The notes beneath the pieces are model-generated. The model ran no database searches, was not told the DNA's origin, and worked only from the letters and a program-made list of their open reading frames with translations. Shown piece by piece: positions 36,364 through 45,186 of a stretch of DNA of 64,000 bases. The DNA is from Algoriphagus sp. NG3 (GTDB lineage Bacteria; Bacteroidota; Bacteroidia; Cytophagales; Cyclobacteriaceae), in contig NZ_CP139421.1 in the NCBI RefSeq assembly GCF_034119865.1, positions 3,348,001 to 3,412,000 on the forward strand, written 5' to 3'. Each line of letters opens with the position of its first letter. Positions within the stretch are counted from its first letter, which is position 1. A program made the translations under genes and the position numbers.

Positions 36364-37254
36364 GTGAGAGTTAGACTAATATTTTCCCTAAAAAACAAAG
36401 GTTCGTACTTACCGTTCCACCACCAGTACATCTTGGCGCAATTCCTTAAAGGATTAATCGTGAAAGGTGGAAGAGAAGAGTTTTACAATTACAACTACTT
36501 CAATTTTTCTGGCCTGAAAGGTCAGACCAAAGTAAGTAGAAGTGGATTGCATTACTATTCCAGCTTAGTGACCTTGGTGTTGTCTTCACAGAGTGAAGAC
36601 TTCATGGACTATCTGCTAGAGCAGGTATTTGCCACACCTAAAATCGAGCTCGGAAACCTGATATTGGTTCCGGAGTACACTGAAATCGAAGTCGAACCTG
36701 TTTTGGAAACCTCAAACAAATTTGTTTGTATTTCCCCATTGGTGTTGATCACTCCTGCTTTCAATGAAGAAGCAGGAAAGCGATTCATCAATCCCGACAG
36801 CGATGAGTTTTCAGATCTGCTTTATGAATCCACGCTTACCAGAATGGAGCGCTCAGGGTGGTACACTGCTGAGCAAATGGAAACTTTCTACAAATTCCAG
36901 GTAGTTCCTGATATGGTTTATGTAAATAAACTGAAGGAAGCCCAGAAGAAGTTTGCAAGAATCTATGCGGTCTATGACATGGATGTGAAATATGAAGTAA
37001 GAGGATACACTCTTCCGATTACCTTGTATGCAGCGCCAGAGGTACAGGACTTCGTATTTAAATGCGGACTAGGGGCATTTACCCACAAAGGTTTTGGTAT
37101 GTTGGATTTGGCCAATCACCCTCCAGGCCCAAGAACAACCACTTACAAGTTTAAAAGAGAGGGCTTTGTCCCTTATAAGCCTAGTGAGCGGGTTCGGGAG
37201 AATGTAGCTCCACCAGCTGATGAAGATGTTGATACTTCTTCAGAGGAATCTTAA
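36364..37254 (+). CDS. Solitary Cas6-like RAMP protein
   Basis: A 296-residue protein with the Cas6 layout of two ferredoxin-like folds: an opening strand and helix MRVRLIFSLKNKG then LPFHHQYILAQFLKGLI, the NYNYFNFSGL segment that matches the FTFS.L motif, and the C-terminal glycine-rich loop GLGAFTHKGFGM (235-246). Cas6 cuts CRISPR precursor RNA, but no CRISPR array, cas1/cas2 or effector gene is in the window. The conserved His between the first helix and the FS motif of active Cas6 enzymes is absent (sequence there is VKGGREEFYNYNYF); H19, H20 or H63 could substitute. The last 30 residues are an acidic, low-complexity tail. Start is GTG36364. It may be a repurposed or inactive family member. 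Confidence 0.78.
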   Translation: MRVRLIFSLKNKGSYLPFHHQYILAQFLKGLIVKGGREEFYNYNYFNFSGLKGQTKVSRSGLHYYSSLVTLVLSSQSEDFMDYLLEQVFATPKIELGNLILVPEYTEIEVEPVLETSNKFVCISPLVLITPAFNEEAGKRFINPDSDEFSDLLYESTLTRMERSGWYTAEQMETFYKFQVVPDMVYVNKLKEAQKKFARIYAVYDMDVKYEVRGYTLPITLYAAPEVQDFVFKCGLGAFTHKGFGMLDLANHPPGPRTTTYKFKREGFVPYKPSERVRENVAPPADEDVDTSSEES

Positions 37255-37293
37255 AAAAATCCCCTTCCGATTATTCGGAAGGGGATTTTTTTT
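37253..37293. terminator. Bidirectional terminator between Cas6-like and T9SS plug genes
   Basis: A perfect long stem (tccccttccga / tcggaagggga) with a 4-base loop, flanked by A-run and T-run on both strands, starts at the Cas6-like stop. It can serve both convergent genes. Confidence 0.9.
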
Positions 37294-37379
37294 GCTTTTG
37301 ACGTTCCTGTAGGTAGTTGAATTCTAATTTCCTTATTCCCCACGTAAGGTAGAGCCATCCTTATGCAGAAATTTCAATG

Positions 37380-38657
37380 TCACGGCCTTCTACGGTTAGG
37401 ATGCAAGTAAATATATCCGACTAGCTGATCATAGCGTGAACCCAAGTTTCTAAAGTAAACCAATACTTCATACTCATTCTCTGTTTCAAAATAGCTACCT
37501 TCGAATGGCTGTGTAACAAATTGACCATTCTCCTTATAGGCATATTGGTAGTCATACCAGCCTTGTTTCGCCAGAAGAGACGTAGAATACACACCCATTT
37601 CAGAATCCCATTCAAGTTTTGCCTCGGGAGCTTCTCCCCAATTGGTCAAAGCACCAACAAGGTAGATAGGTTTTGAGCTCTTTTCTATTGCGAGCCTATA
37701 CGTCATAAGCATATATTCGCTTTCCACCTCGGGATTACCCCCTGGCCTATCCTTTGTCTCTACGATATATTGTCCGTTGAGATCTAGGTATTGGGAGTAT
37801 GCAGTCTCAGGCCTAGGTTTATCTATACTTCCGTCAGCGAAAATCACATCAGTTTCCACCCGCATATTGGCAACGTTTACACCATTTGCTCTTATAAATC
37901 TCAAATCCACGAAGCGAAACTCATTACTGGCATCGAATGTATTGCTTCCATCAAACGATTCGTAGCGCAGCATTTTGGAGCTCTCATTCATGAACGTTGG
38001 CTTCGCAAGAAGCTTGGCATTATCCCAGCGTTGGTTTTGTCTGATATATACTTTGATCTGCCCTTCAGGATTTGTCACCTCCCCTGCCGAATAATTAGCC
38101 ACTACATTGATCTGTTGGGAAGTATTTCTATCAGATGTCTGAGATGTAGGAACTACTGAGGCACCTACCTTGAAGATATCTTCATAGACCATAAACCGTT
38201 TGGTCAGAATCACATCCGACTCCTCTCTCTGCCTATATACTTTTAAAATGTAATTACCGGATTTGGTGACATTAGGAAGCTCAAACCTATAGTGTATATA
38301 AGGAATCCGGGTATTGACTGAATATTCATAGTCTTGAATATTGAATTCGTTATAGGTGAGTGTAAAATCATTGTCTTTCAACTGGGACTTTTGCCAGTCC
38401 GCATCACAATGGATCAGCTTAGCTGTATATAACTCGGGGTCGAAAGCGAGGTCATCGAACAACAAAACCAAAGGTTTTACTGGTCTTAACGGTATCACTG
38501 GTGAGTCTGTAGCCGCATCAAAGGTGGCTCCAGCAGGGAACAATCTTACCGACTGAATGTGATCTTTGTAAACTTTATCTTCGATTTGCTGGCAAAAAAG
38601 CCGAACTGTGGCAAAAATGCACAACAAAAAACAAATTAGTAGGGATTTGGTCTTCAT
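37380..38657 (-). CDS. Type IX secretion system plug protein (DUF5103)
   Basis: A 425-residue exported protein counted from ATG38657, where a signal peptide begins (MKTKSLLICFLLCIFATVRLF); the frame is open to 38756 but upstream residues do not look native. DUF5103 proteins match the 'Plug' that closes the periplasmic side of the SprA translocon in Flavobacterium type IX secretion. Typical parts are PLVLLFDDLAFDPELYTAKL, then HCDADWQKSQL and the C-terminal GWYDYQYAYK. It lies 40 bases downstream of the ABC-F gene and may share its transcript. Confidence 0.85.
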   Translation of the reverse strand: MKTKSLLICFLLCIFATVRLFCQQIEDKVYKDHIQSVRLFPAGATFDAATDSPVIPLRPVKPLVLLFDDLAFDPELYTAKLIHCDADWQKSQLKDNDFTLTYNEFNIQDYEYSVNTRIPYIHYRFELPNVTKSGNYILKVYRQREESDVILTKRFMVYEDIFKVGASVVPTSQTSDRNTSQQINVVANYSAGEVTNPEGQIKVYIRQNQRWDNAKLLAKPTFMNESSKMLRYESFDGSNTFDASNEFRFVDLRFIRANGVNVANMRVETDVIFADGSIDKPRPETAYSQYLDLNGQYIVETKDRPGGNPEVESEYMLMTYRLAIEKSSKPIYLVGALTNWGEAPEAKLEWDSEMGVYSTSLLAKQGWYDYQYAYKENGQFVTQPFEGSYFETENEYEVLVYFRNLGSRYDQLVGYIYLHPNRRRP

Positions 38658-38697
38658 CCTGAAAAATAGGCAAAATGAAGACCAAATCCAGTTTTTC

Positions 38698-40629
38698 CTA
38701 CTGAAGGACTTCTTGTAAAGAAGAAATTTTATCCACCAAGGCCTCCCACTGTTCATTAGAAGCTTTCAATTTGGCTTGCAGTTCATGGTAATTTTCCTGG
38801 ATTGCTTGGGCATCTTCCTCTCTGGCATATAATTCCGGGTCAGCCATTTCACCTTCTAAACCCAGTTTTTTCTCCTCCAATTTTTCCACTTCCTTCTCCA
38901 CACGTTCCAATTCCTCCTCAAGTTTACGTATCTCCTTTTTAGCTACCTGCGCTTCCTGATTATTCATAGCAGGCTTTGCTTTGGGTCTCTCCTTCCTTTC
39001 TGGTTTTGAGGGGCTAAGTTCCGGAGCTTGGGCAAGTTGCCTCTCACGCCAAACTTCATATTCCGCATATGTTCCAGGGTACTCTTTGATTTCATGATTC
39101 TCAATGTACCAGATTTTGTTTGCCACCCCTCTGATGAAATGCCTGTCGTGGGAAACTGTCACAAAAGTGCCCTCATATTGCTGAAGAGCCTGAATCAGAA
39201 TATTTACAGATTGAAAATCAAGATGGTTTGTAGGTTCATCCAGTAACAAGAAATTAGCTTCTGAGATCAGCGTTTTTGCAAGTGCCACTCGTGACTTCTC
39301 TCCACCGGAGAGCACTTTTATTTTTTTAAATACCTCCTCATTGGTAAACAAAAAGCAGCCTAACACGCCTCGGAGCTCCATCTCTGTCTTTCCACTCCCT
39401 GCCTGTGCCATTTCCTGAAGTATCTCATTATCTAAAGTCAATGCTTCCAGCTGATGCTGGGCAAAGAAAGATTTGATCACATTGTAGCCTTCAGCCCTGC
39501 CTACGACACCTGGCTCTGAACCATCGATAATCCTGAGCAGGGTTGACTTTCCTTTGCCATTGGCACCGATCAGTGCAATTTTATCTCCTCGTTCAATTCT
39601 GGCGGTAGTGTTTTTTAAAATAACATTATCACCGTAAGCCTTGGATATATTATCCAGGATAACCACATCCCGACCGGATTGCTTGGAGAATTTGAATTTG
39701 AAATTGACAGAAACTTCATCATTCACTACTTCGTGAACTTTATCCATTCTATCCAACGCTTTGATTCTTGATTGGACCTGATTTGATTTAGTAGCTTTCG
39801 CCCGGAATCTCTCGATGAACTTTTCAGTCTGCTTGATCATCTGCTGCTGATTCTCATATGCATTCTGCTGAATCTCCATCCGTTCTTTCTTTTCTTCCTT
39901 ATAGAAAGAATAATTCCCAGAATAAAGCGTCAAGGTGTTGTTAGCTACTTCCACCGTGCTGCTGATGCAATTATCCAAAAATGTCTGATCGTGAGAGACT
40001 ACTATCACAGCACCTTCATAGTTCTTCATGTAGTTTTCCACCCATTCTATGGATGGAAGATCAAGGTGGTTGGTAGGTTCATCCAGCATTAGTAACGAGG
40101 GCTTTTCCAGAAGAAGCTTAGCAAGCATCACCCGCATCCTCCATCCACCCGAAAATGTTCTGAGAGGCTTAGTCAGATCTGCGGATTTGAACCCGATGCC
40201 CTCGAGCACCTCTTCTGCTTTTGCTTTGATGGTATATCCTTCATTCGCCTCAAATCTTTCCTGAAGAAAAGCCAGTCTATTGATCATTTCATCAGAATAA
40301 TCGGTTTCCATCTTTTTCAGGATTTCATCGATCTCATCCTGAAGTGCGAGTGTTTCCTTAAAGGCCGCCAATGCCACATTCAAAATGCTGTCATCAGACT
40401 GATAAGAAAGCAGGTCTTGATTTAAAAAGCCAATCGTACAATCCTTAGCCTTCTGGACTTCCCCGGAACTTGGCTGATAGTCTCCATTGATAATTTTCAG
40501 CAATGTGGATTTACCTGTACCATTTTGACCCACCAGGCCAATCTTGTCTTTAGGTTTGATATGCAAATTGGCGTTTTCATACAATGGACGCCCGCCTATG
40601 AAGTAAGAGAGATTGGAAATCGATAACAT
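38698..40629 (-). CDS. ABC-F family ATPase
   Basis: A 643-residue soluble protein from ATG40629 (MLSISNLSYF); the open frame runs on to 40791 but this start matches the family. It has two ATP-binding cassettes with Walker A GQNGTGKS and GANGKGKS, signatures FSGGWRMRVMLAKLL and LSGGEKSRVALAKTL, and LLDEPTNHLD twice, joined by a charged linker (about 245-320), and a C-terminal coiled coil (about 570-640). ABC-F proteins act on ribosomes (EttA/Uup/YdiF-like); the C-terminal coil favours the Uup/YdiF branch. A TATTTTTG sits only 4 bases upstream of the ATG, too near to be certain. Confidence 0.95.
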   Translation of the reverse strand: MLSISNLSYFIGGRPLYENANLHIKPKDKIGLVGQNGTGKSTLLKIINGDYQPSSGEVQKAKDCTIGFLNQDLLSYQSDDSILNVALAAFKETLALQDEIDEILKKMETDYSDEMINRLAFLQERFEANEGYTIKAKAEEVLEGIGFKSADLTKPLRTFSGGWRMRVMLAKLLLEKPSLLMLDEPTNHLDLPSIEWVENYMKNYEGAVIVVSHDQTFLDNCISSTVEVANNTLTLYSGNYSFYKEEKKERMEIQQNAYENQQQMIKQTEKFIERFRAKATKSNQVQSRIKALDRMDKVHEVVNDEVSVNFKFKFSKQSGRDVVILDNISKAYGDNVILKNTTARIERGDKIALIGANGKGKSTLLRIIDGSEPGVVGRAEGYNVIKSFFAQHQLEALTLDNEILQEMAQAGSGKTEMELRGVLGCFLFTNEEVFKKIKVLSGGEKSRVALAKTLISEANFLLLDEPTNHLDFQSVNILIQALQQYEGTFVTVSHDRHFIRGVANKIWYIENHEIKEYPGTYAEYEVWRERQLAQAPELSPSKPERKERPKAKPAMNNQEAQVAKKEIRKLEEELERVEKEVEKLEEKKLGLEGEMADPELYAREEDAQAIQENYHELQAKLKASNEQWEALVDKISSLQEVLQ

Positions 40630-40723
40630 GTCGCAAAAATAACCATTAACCCGTTCATAACCCTTTCTATCACAAACATTCTGAATGTTTCTTAACTTAA
40701 TAAAGGAAACTAAAGATTGACTT

Positions 40724-41923
40724 ATGAAAAACATATCAAGATTATCATTGGCATTCGGAATTGGGATAACGCTATTCACATTCGGATGCAACCAAAACCA
40801 AAAATCTGAAGCTCAGACTCTAAATACTCCTGATGGCACTAACAGACAAGATATCAGCATGACAACTGCTGATGTGAAACTTGATAAAATTAAGCTTCCT
40901 CCAAACTTCAAAATAGAAGTATGGGCTGCAGATATTCCAAACGCAAGGCAGTTGGCTATATCAGAAGATGGAATTGTTTTCGTAGGAAACCGCCAAGAAG
41001 ACAAAGTCTATGCAGTAATTGATGAAGACGGAGACGGGAAGGCGGACACCAAATTCACCTTGGCAGAGGGGCTCAACATGCCAAATGGGGTAGCATACAA
41101 GGATGGGGATCTGTACGTGGCAGAGGTAAGCAGAATCCTCAAGTTCAAAGACATCAAAAACAACTTAAACGCCCCAACTTATGAAGTGGTATATGATAAT
41201 TACCCAACTGAAACGCATCATGGCTGGAAATTTATAGCTTTTGGCCCGGACGGTAAGCTGTATGTACCCGTGGGTGCTCCTTGCAATATCTGCGAACCGG
41301 AGAAGGAGATTTTTGCCTCAATCACCAGGCTTGATGTGGATTCGGCAAATCCAACAGCCGAAGTCTATGTACATGGTGTGCGAAACTCAGTGGGATTTGA
41401 CTGGGATCCGAATACAGGAGACATGTGGTTCACGGATAACGGCAGGGATATGATGGGTGATGATGTGCCCAACTGCGAGTTGAACCATGTCACAGAAACC
41501 GGCCAGCATTTTGGCTATCCCTACTGGCATGAAGGAACAGTAAAAGATCCAGAATTTGGTAGTAAAGGAGGATCAGCCAGTGATTATGTAGCTCCTGCCG
41601 CAAAGTTAGGTGCTCACGTTGCTCCTTTAGGGATGCGCTTTTATCAGGGAAATATGTTTCCCGACTCATACCAAAACCGGATAATCGTAGCCAAGCATGG
41701 CTCTTGGAATAGAAGCAAAAAATCGGGCTACCTCATTACTTCCCTGAAAGTGAATGGTGCAAATGCTACCGACGAACAGAATTTTGCTTCAGGATGGCTA
41801 GACGAGAAAGCCCAGGAAGCCTGGGGACGGCCTGTAGATGTACAGGAAATGACAGATGGCAGTCTCCTGATTTCTGATGATATGGCCGGAGTGATCTACC
41901 GGGTCACTTACACTGAAAAATAA
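40724..41923 (+). CDS. PQQ-type sugar (sorbosone) dehydrogenase-like lipoprotein
   Basis: A 399-residue exported protein with a lipoprotein signal ending at C22 (LFTFGC). The body is a six-bladed propeller of the glucose/sorbosone dehydrogenase family: LPPNFKIEVWAADIPNARQLA, then GLNMPNGVAYKDGDLYVAE, THHGWKFIAFGPDGKLYV, GVRNSVGFDWDP and FTDNGRDMMGDD. Members oxidise sugars using PQQ, but many relatives lack proven activity, so the substrate is open. It is monocistronic, ending at a terminator. Confidence 0.88.
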   Translation: MKNISRLSLAFGIGITLFTFGCNQNQKSEAQTLNTPDGTNRQDISMTTADVKLDKIKLPPNFKIEVWAADIPNARQLAISEDGIVFVGNRQEDKVYAVIDEDGDGKADTKFTLAEGLNMPNGVAYKDGDLYVAEVSRILKFKDIKNNLNAPTYEVVYDNYPTETHHGWKFIAFGPDGKLYVPVGAPCNICEPEKEIFASITRLDVDSANPTAEVYVHGVRNSVGFDWDPNTGDMWFTDNGRDMMGDDVPNCELNHVTETGQHFGYPYWHEGTVKDPEFGSKGGSASDYVAPAAKLGAHVAPLGMRFYQGNMFPDSYQNRIIVAKHGSWNRSKKSGYLITSLKVNGANATDEQNFASGWLDEKAQEAWGRPVDVQEMTDGSLLISDDMAGVIYRVTYTEK

Positions 41924-41929
41924 CTTAGC

Positions 41930-41958
41930 AAAAAGGGAAGCGATCTGCTTCCCTTTTA
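41930..41958. terminator. Bidirectional terminator
   Basis: An 11-base stem (aaaagggaagc / gcttccctttt) with a 5-base loop lies between the sugar dehydrogenase stop and the convergent HigA-like stop. Confidence 0.85.
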
Positions 41959-41959
41959 T

Positions 41960-42349
41960 TCAATCTACTAATAACTCTACCGGAATATTATAAGATTTAT
42001 TCAACTTTTTGATTTGCTTCAAACTAAGACTTCTTTTTCTATTCATTATCTCAGAAACTCTGCTTGGAGGCCCTAGTACAGGTACCAAGTCTTTTTGTTG
42101 TAAATTATTTTCCGAAAGGTAATAGCGCAACACTTCTATAGCATCAGCTTGAGAATGTTCAACTTTATATCCTCTTTCCTCTTCATATTTCTCTATCAAA
42201 ACGGAAAGAACTTCAAGATAATTTTCTTCATCTGAATCTAGTTTCACTCCACTACTTATTAAACCTTTTATCAATTCTAATGAAGCCAGGTACTCGATCT
42301 CATTCCCAATGACTTTGAACCATGGCTTGATTCTTTCTCTCATGCTCAA
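41960..42349 (-). CDS. HigA-family antitoxin-like HTH protein, without toxin
   Basis: A 129-residue protein whose C-terminal half is an XRE-type helix-turn-helix (LSENNLQQKDLVPVLGPPSR through RKRSLSLKQIKKLNKSYNIP) and whose N-terminal half is helical, matching the E. coli HigA type. No HigB-like toxin lies on either side: 99 bases of non-coding DNA precede it and the next gene is an ABC1 kinase. The upstream region has a partial promoter (TTTG, 20 bases, TACTTTAC at 42399-42368). It may be a solitary regulator or the remnant of a toxin-antitoxin pair. Confidence 0.82.
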   Translation of the reverse strand: MSMRERIKPWFKVIGNEIEYLASLELIKGLISSGVKLDSDEENYLEVLSVLIEKYEEERGYKVEHSQADAIEVLRYYLSENNLQQKDLVPVLGPPSRVSEIMNRKRSLSLKQIKKLNKSYNIPVELLVD

Positions 42350-42448
42350 TACTACTTAATACCCATAGTAAAGTAAAACTAAAATAGCATTTGACCAAAT
42401 GACACAAGGCTACTTCGGTCTTCTGTCACCGGTCTTCTAGCCCTACAA

Positions 42449-43768
42449 TTACCCCAACCACTCCGGCTTTGTAGTCACTACCTCTGCCTGAAGCTGGTTC
42501 AGCAGATTATACAACCCAAAATAAGTCCTGTTAACATACAGACCATGCCTGGATCCCCGGGCCTGATTGGATTTCTTAAATAACTTGTCATTGGAAACCC
42601 TATCACCCAAATCAAAGATCTGCTGGAAAAATCCGTCATCAGAAAAATCAAATCGTTCTACATGAAACGGTTTACCAAGCAAGGAGATCATCTCCTTAAA
42701 TACTGATTTGAAATATTCCTGTTCCTCTGGAGAATCTTTATCAGAAATGAATTCCAAGTCAAAAAACACCTGATCCAAGGCACTGCTTTTGATCAACAGG
42801 TCTTTTTTGATGAGGGCAAAATACCCTTCGTAAAAGCCTTCTGGTATCACCTTCACACACCCAAAATCAATAATACCCAATTGATCATTTTCTTGGATAA
42901 TGAAATTACCCGGATGTGGATCTGCATGGACTTGCTTAAGGTTATGAACCTGGTGATGATAGAAATCCCACAATGCCTGGCCAATTTGGTTTCTGGATAG
43001 CTGACTAGGTTTGGTAGCTAGCCATTCTTTCAGATGCATCCCCTCTATCCAATCCATCGTGATGATCCGCTCAGCGCTGAGCTCGTCATAATAAGTGGGG
43101 AATTTGAGATTGGGAATATGGCTACACTCTCCGGAAATCTCTCTGGATCGCTTCACCTCCAATACATAATCAGTTTCTTCCAGAAGCTTTTCCTCCACCT
43201 CAGCCATGTAGTGATCCAGCTCTTTTTCATTCATATTCAAAAGGCGCAAGGCAAAAGGACGGACAAGCTTCAAATCAGAGCTGACCGAATCTGCTATTCC
43301 AGGATATTGGATTTTGACAGCGAGTGTTTTATCTCCCAAAGTAGCCCGATGAACCTGCCCAATGGACGCAGCATTTACAGCAGAGCGGGTGAATGTGTCA
43401 AAGATCTGATCAGGGGTTTTAGTAAAATACTTCTGAAAAGTCTTGACCACCAAGGGATACGATAATGGAGGAGCAGAATATTGCGCCATGGTAAATTTGT
43501 CCTGATATGCCCGAGGCATAAGATTCTTGTCCATGGACATCATCTGTGCTACTTTCAATGCAGACCCCTTAAGCTGGCTAAGGGAATTATAAATATCCGA
43601 GGCATTGTTTTGATGTAGCTCTTCCATGTCCATGGAAGGATTGACCATTTTTTTCGCATAGTGCTTCACATAGTTGCCACCGACTTTTGCACCTGTGGAA
43701 ATAAATTTGGCAGCGCGCTGCACTTTTGAGACAGGTATAGCCTGTTGCTCACTCAAGTTTTCTGGCAT
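42449..43768 (-). CDS. ABC1/AarF/UbiB family atypical kinase
   Basis: A 439-residue protein with the ABC1 kinase-like core: the Ala-rich loop NAASIGQVHRATL, the VAIK-type lysine in LAVKIQYPG, HADPHPGNFII and IDFGCVKVI. The family-specific KxGQ motif reads KVAQ (residues 72-75), with Ala74 for Gly. Relatives (UbiB, ADCK/COQ8) support quinone biosynthesis as ATPases. There is no C-terminal transmembrane anchor. The gene starts 3 bases after the TetR-type gene stop, so the pair forms an operon and the regulator may control it. Confidence 0.9.
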   Translation of the reverse strand: MPENLSEQQAIPVSKVQRAAKFISTGAKVGGNYVKHYAKKMVNPSMDMEELHQNNASDIYNSLSQLKGSALKVAQMMSMDKNLMPRAYQDKFTMAQYSAPPLSYPLVVKTFQKYFTKTPDQIFDTFTRSAVNAASIGQVHRATLGDKTLAVKIQYPGIADSVSSDLKLVRPFALRLLNMNEKELDHYMAEVEEKLLEETDYVLEVKRSREISGECSHIPNLKFPTYYDELSAERIITMDWIEGMHLKEWLATKPSQLSRNQIGQALWDFYHHQVHNLKQVHADPHPGNFIIQENDQLGIIDFGCVKVIPEGFYEGYFALIKKDLLIKSSALDQVFFDLEFISDKDSPEEQEYFKSVFKEMISLLGKPFHVERFDFSDDGFFQQIFDLGDRVSNDKLFKKSNQARGSRHGLYVNRTYFGLYNLLNQLQAEVVTTKPEWLG

Positions 43769-43771
43769 GAC

Positions 43772-44437
43772 TTATTTAGACTGATACATGAATTTTGCAA
43801 AATCAAGAAAGGAATCCAGCGCACTTTTACCCATCAAATCAAACCCTAGATTCACAGATTTCTCTATTGCTGCATCGGTTTTTTCGAATCTTGGCGATCT
43901 GTCTTCCAGCCAGTATCGAAACACAAATCCAACCTGCATCCACAGGGCTTCGTCATATTTATCGGTGATGTATGGTCGTTCTGCTATTTCCGTTGTCTCC
44001 TTTCCTTCAAGAAGTATTTCGTTTGCAAACGCTTTAAATTTCTCCTTGAATTCAGCAGCTTCTTTGGGGAAAGTCACCAGAGATTTAGCCTTACTTTCAT
44101 AAAGACTTAAGAGGTAAGACCGGTTTTTCTTCAAAACTTCTATCCAGGTATATAAAAAACCAAGAAATTTTTCGCGGGCAGAATATCCCTCAAAAACACC
44201 CTGTGCTTCTATCTGCGCAAGTGTCTCATCGAAAATATCCACTAGAATTGTAGATTTGATAGATTCAAATGAAGTAAAGTAAGTGTAGAAATCCTCCTCC
44301 TTCATCTTCAGATCCTTGGCAAATTTGAATACGGATTTAGGCAAATCACCGTGCTCAAGCACATGGTTTTTAAAACCTTCCAAAATCAGCTTTCTATAAT
44401 CTTTCTTAGGTGTTTTCTTTACAGCGATAGTATCCAT
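43772..44437 (-). CDS. TetR-type transcriptional regulator
   Basis: A 221-residue protein, counted from ATG44437 (MDTIAVKKTPKKDYRKLILEG); the frame is open to 44479. The N-terminus is a TetR helix-turn-helix (LILEGFKNHVLEHGDLPKSV, then KFAKDLKMKEEDFYTYF). The remaining helical domain would bind a ligand, not identifiable. It is followed after 3 bases by the ABC1 kinase gene, in the same operon; autoregulation is possible but no operator was recognised. Confidence 0.85.
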   Translation of the reverse strand: MDTIAVKKTPKKDYRKLILEGFKNHVLEHGDLPKSVFKFAKDLKMKEEDFYTYFTSFESIKSTILVDIFDETLAQIEAQGVFEGYSAREKFLGFLYTWIEVLKKNRSYLLSLYESKAKSLVTFPKEAAEFKEKFKAFANEILLEGKETTEIAERPYITDKYDEALWMQVGFVFRYWLEDRSPRFEKTDAAIEKSVNLGFDLMGKSALDSFLDFAKFMYQSK

Positions 44438-44495
44438 AATATTTCTGTTATTCACATTCTTAACAGACAAGTGGCACAACAGGTTTAGAAAATCA

Positions 44496-44526
44496 CAAAA
44501 AAAAACCGAAGGGATTAGCTTCGGTT
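44496..44526 (-). terminator. Rho-independent terminator of hslV
   Basis: The stem aaccgaag / cttcggtt with a loop of about 6 bases is followed on the minus strand by a T-run, 24 bases after the hslV stop. Confidence 0.85.
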
Positions 44527-44549
44527 CGTAATTATGATTTTGCTTTGAA

Positions 44550-45092
44550 TTAGCCGGTTACTTTCTCAATCACCAAGTTATGATTGGTATAAATACAGAT
44601 ATCAGCTGCTATATTCAGACTTTCACGTACCATTTCTTCTGCACTCATATGCGGTGCAAATTGTTTCATAGCCCTTGCTGCTGACTGGGCATACATACTT
44701 CCCGATCCTATAGTGGCTATCTCCATATCAGGCTCTATCACATCCCCAGTTCCGGATATGATCAAAATATCATCCTTGTCTGCTACGATCATCATTGCTT
44801 CCAGTTTGGAAAGCATACGGTCTGTTCTCCACTCCTTTGCCAACTCCACTGCGGATCTTTTCATATTATTACCAAAAGCACCGAGTTTTTCTTCGAATTT
44901 CTCCAACAGTGTAAATGCATCTGCTGTGGAACCCGCAAAACCTGTTACTATTTTTCCTCCCTGCAAAACTCTCAGTTTCTTTACGCTGCTTTTCGCTACA
45001 GTATTTCCCAAAGTTGCCTGTCCATCTGCGCCTATTACGACTTCTCCATTATGTCTGACCGCAACTACGGTTGTTGATTTTATCTTTGTCAT
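44550..45092 (-). CDS. hslV: ATP-dependent protease peptidase subunit HslV
   Basis: A 180-residue proteasome-like threonine peptidase. The mature enzyme should begin at T7 ([11 protein letters not shown]) after removal of a six-residue leader, longer than the single Met in E. coli but like B. subtilis Clp[30 protein letters not shown] and IGSGSMYA are as expected. Its partner ATPase HslU is not next to it or elsewhere in the window. It lies behind the E2 gene, with a terminator between, so it is probably a separate unit. Confidence 0.97.
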   Translation of the reverse strand: MTKIKSTTVVAVRHNGEVVIGADGQATLGNTVAKSSVKKLRVLQGGKIVTGFAGSTADAFTLLEKFEEKLGAFGNNMKRSAVELAKEWRTDRMLSKLEAMMIVADKDDILIISGTGDVIEPDMEIATIGSGSMYAQSAARAMKQFAPHMSAEEMVRESLNIAADICIYTNHNLVIEKVTG

Positions 45093-45141
45093 GTTCTTGG
45101 TTATGGTGTGATGCTATACTTACCAATAAGTGTACAAAAAG

Positions 45142-45169
45142 CAAAAAGTCCTGAAATCAGGACTTTTTG
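45142..45169 (-). terminator. Rho-independent terminator of the E2 gene
   Basis: A 12-base stem (caaaaagtcctg / caggactttttg type) with a short loop lies 18 bases after the E2 stop, with T-rich tail on the minus strand. Confidence 0.85.
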
Positions 45170-45186
45170 GCAGATAATTTTACTTT

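Noticed and set aside
36260..37400. Possible CRISPR array beside the Cas6-like gene
   Set aside because: No repeated units of 25-40 bases were seen in the flanks; only a single terminator hairpin.
40630..40791. 54-residue N-terminal extension of the ABC-F protein
   Set aside because: The family starts at MLSISNL; the extension has no similarity to ABC-F proteins and covers the promoter region of the divergent gene.
42350..42448. Search for a HigB toxin before the HigA-like gene
   Set aside because: The 99 bases are too short and have no open frame of toxin size.
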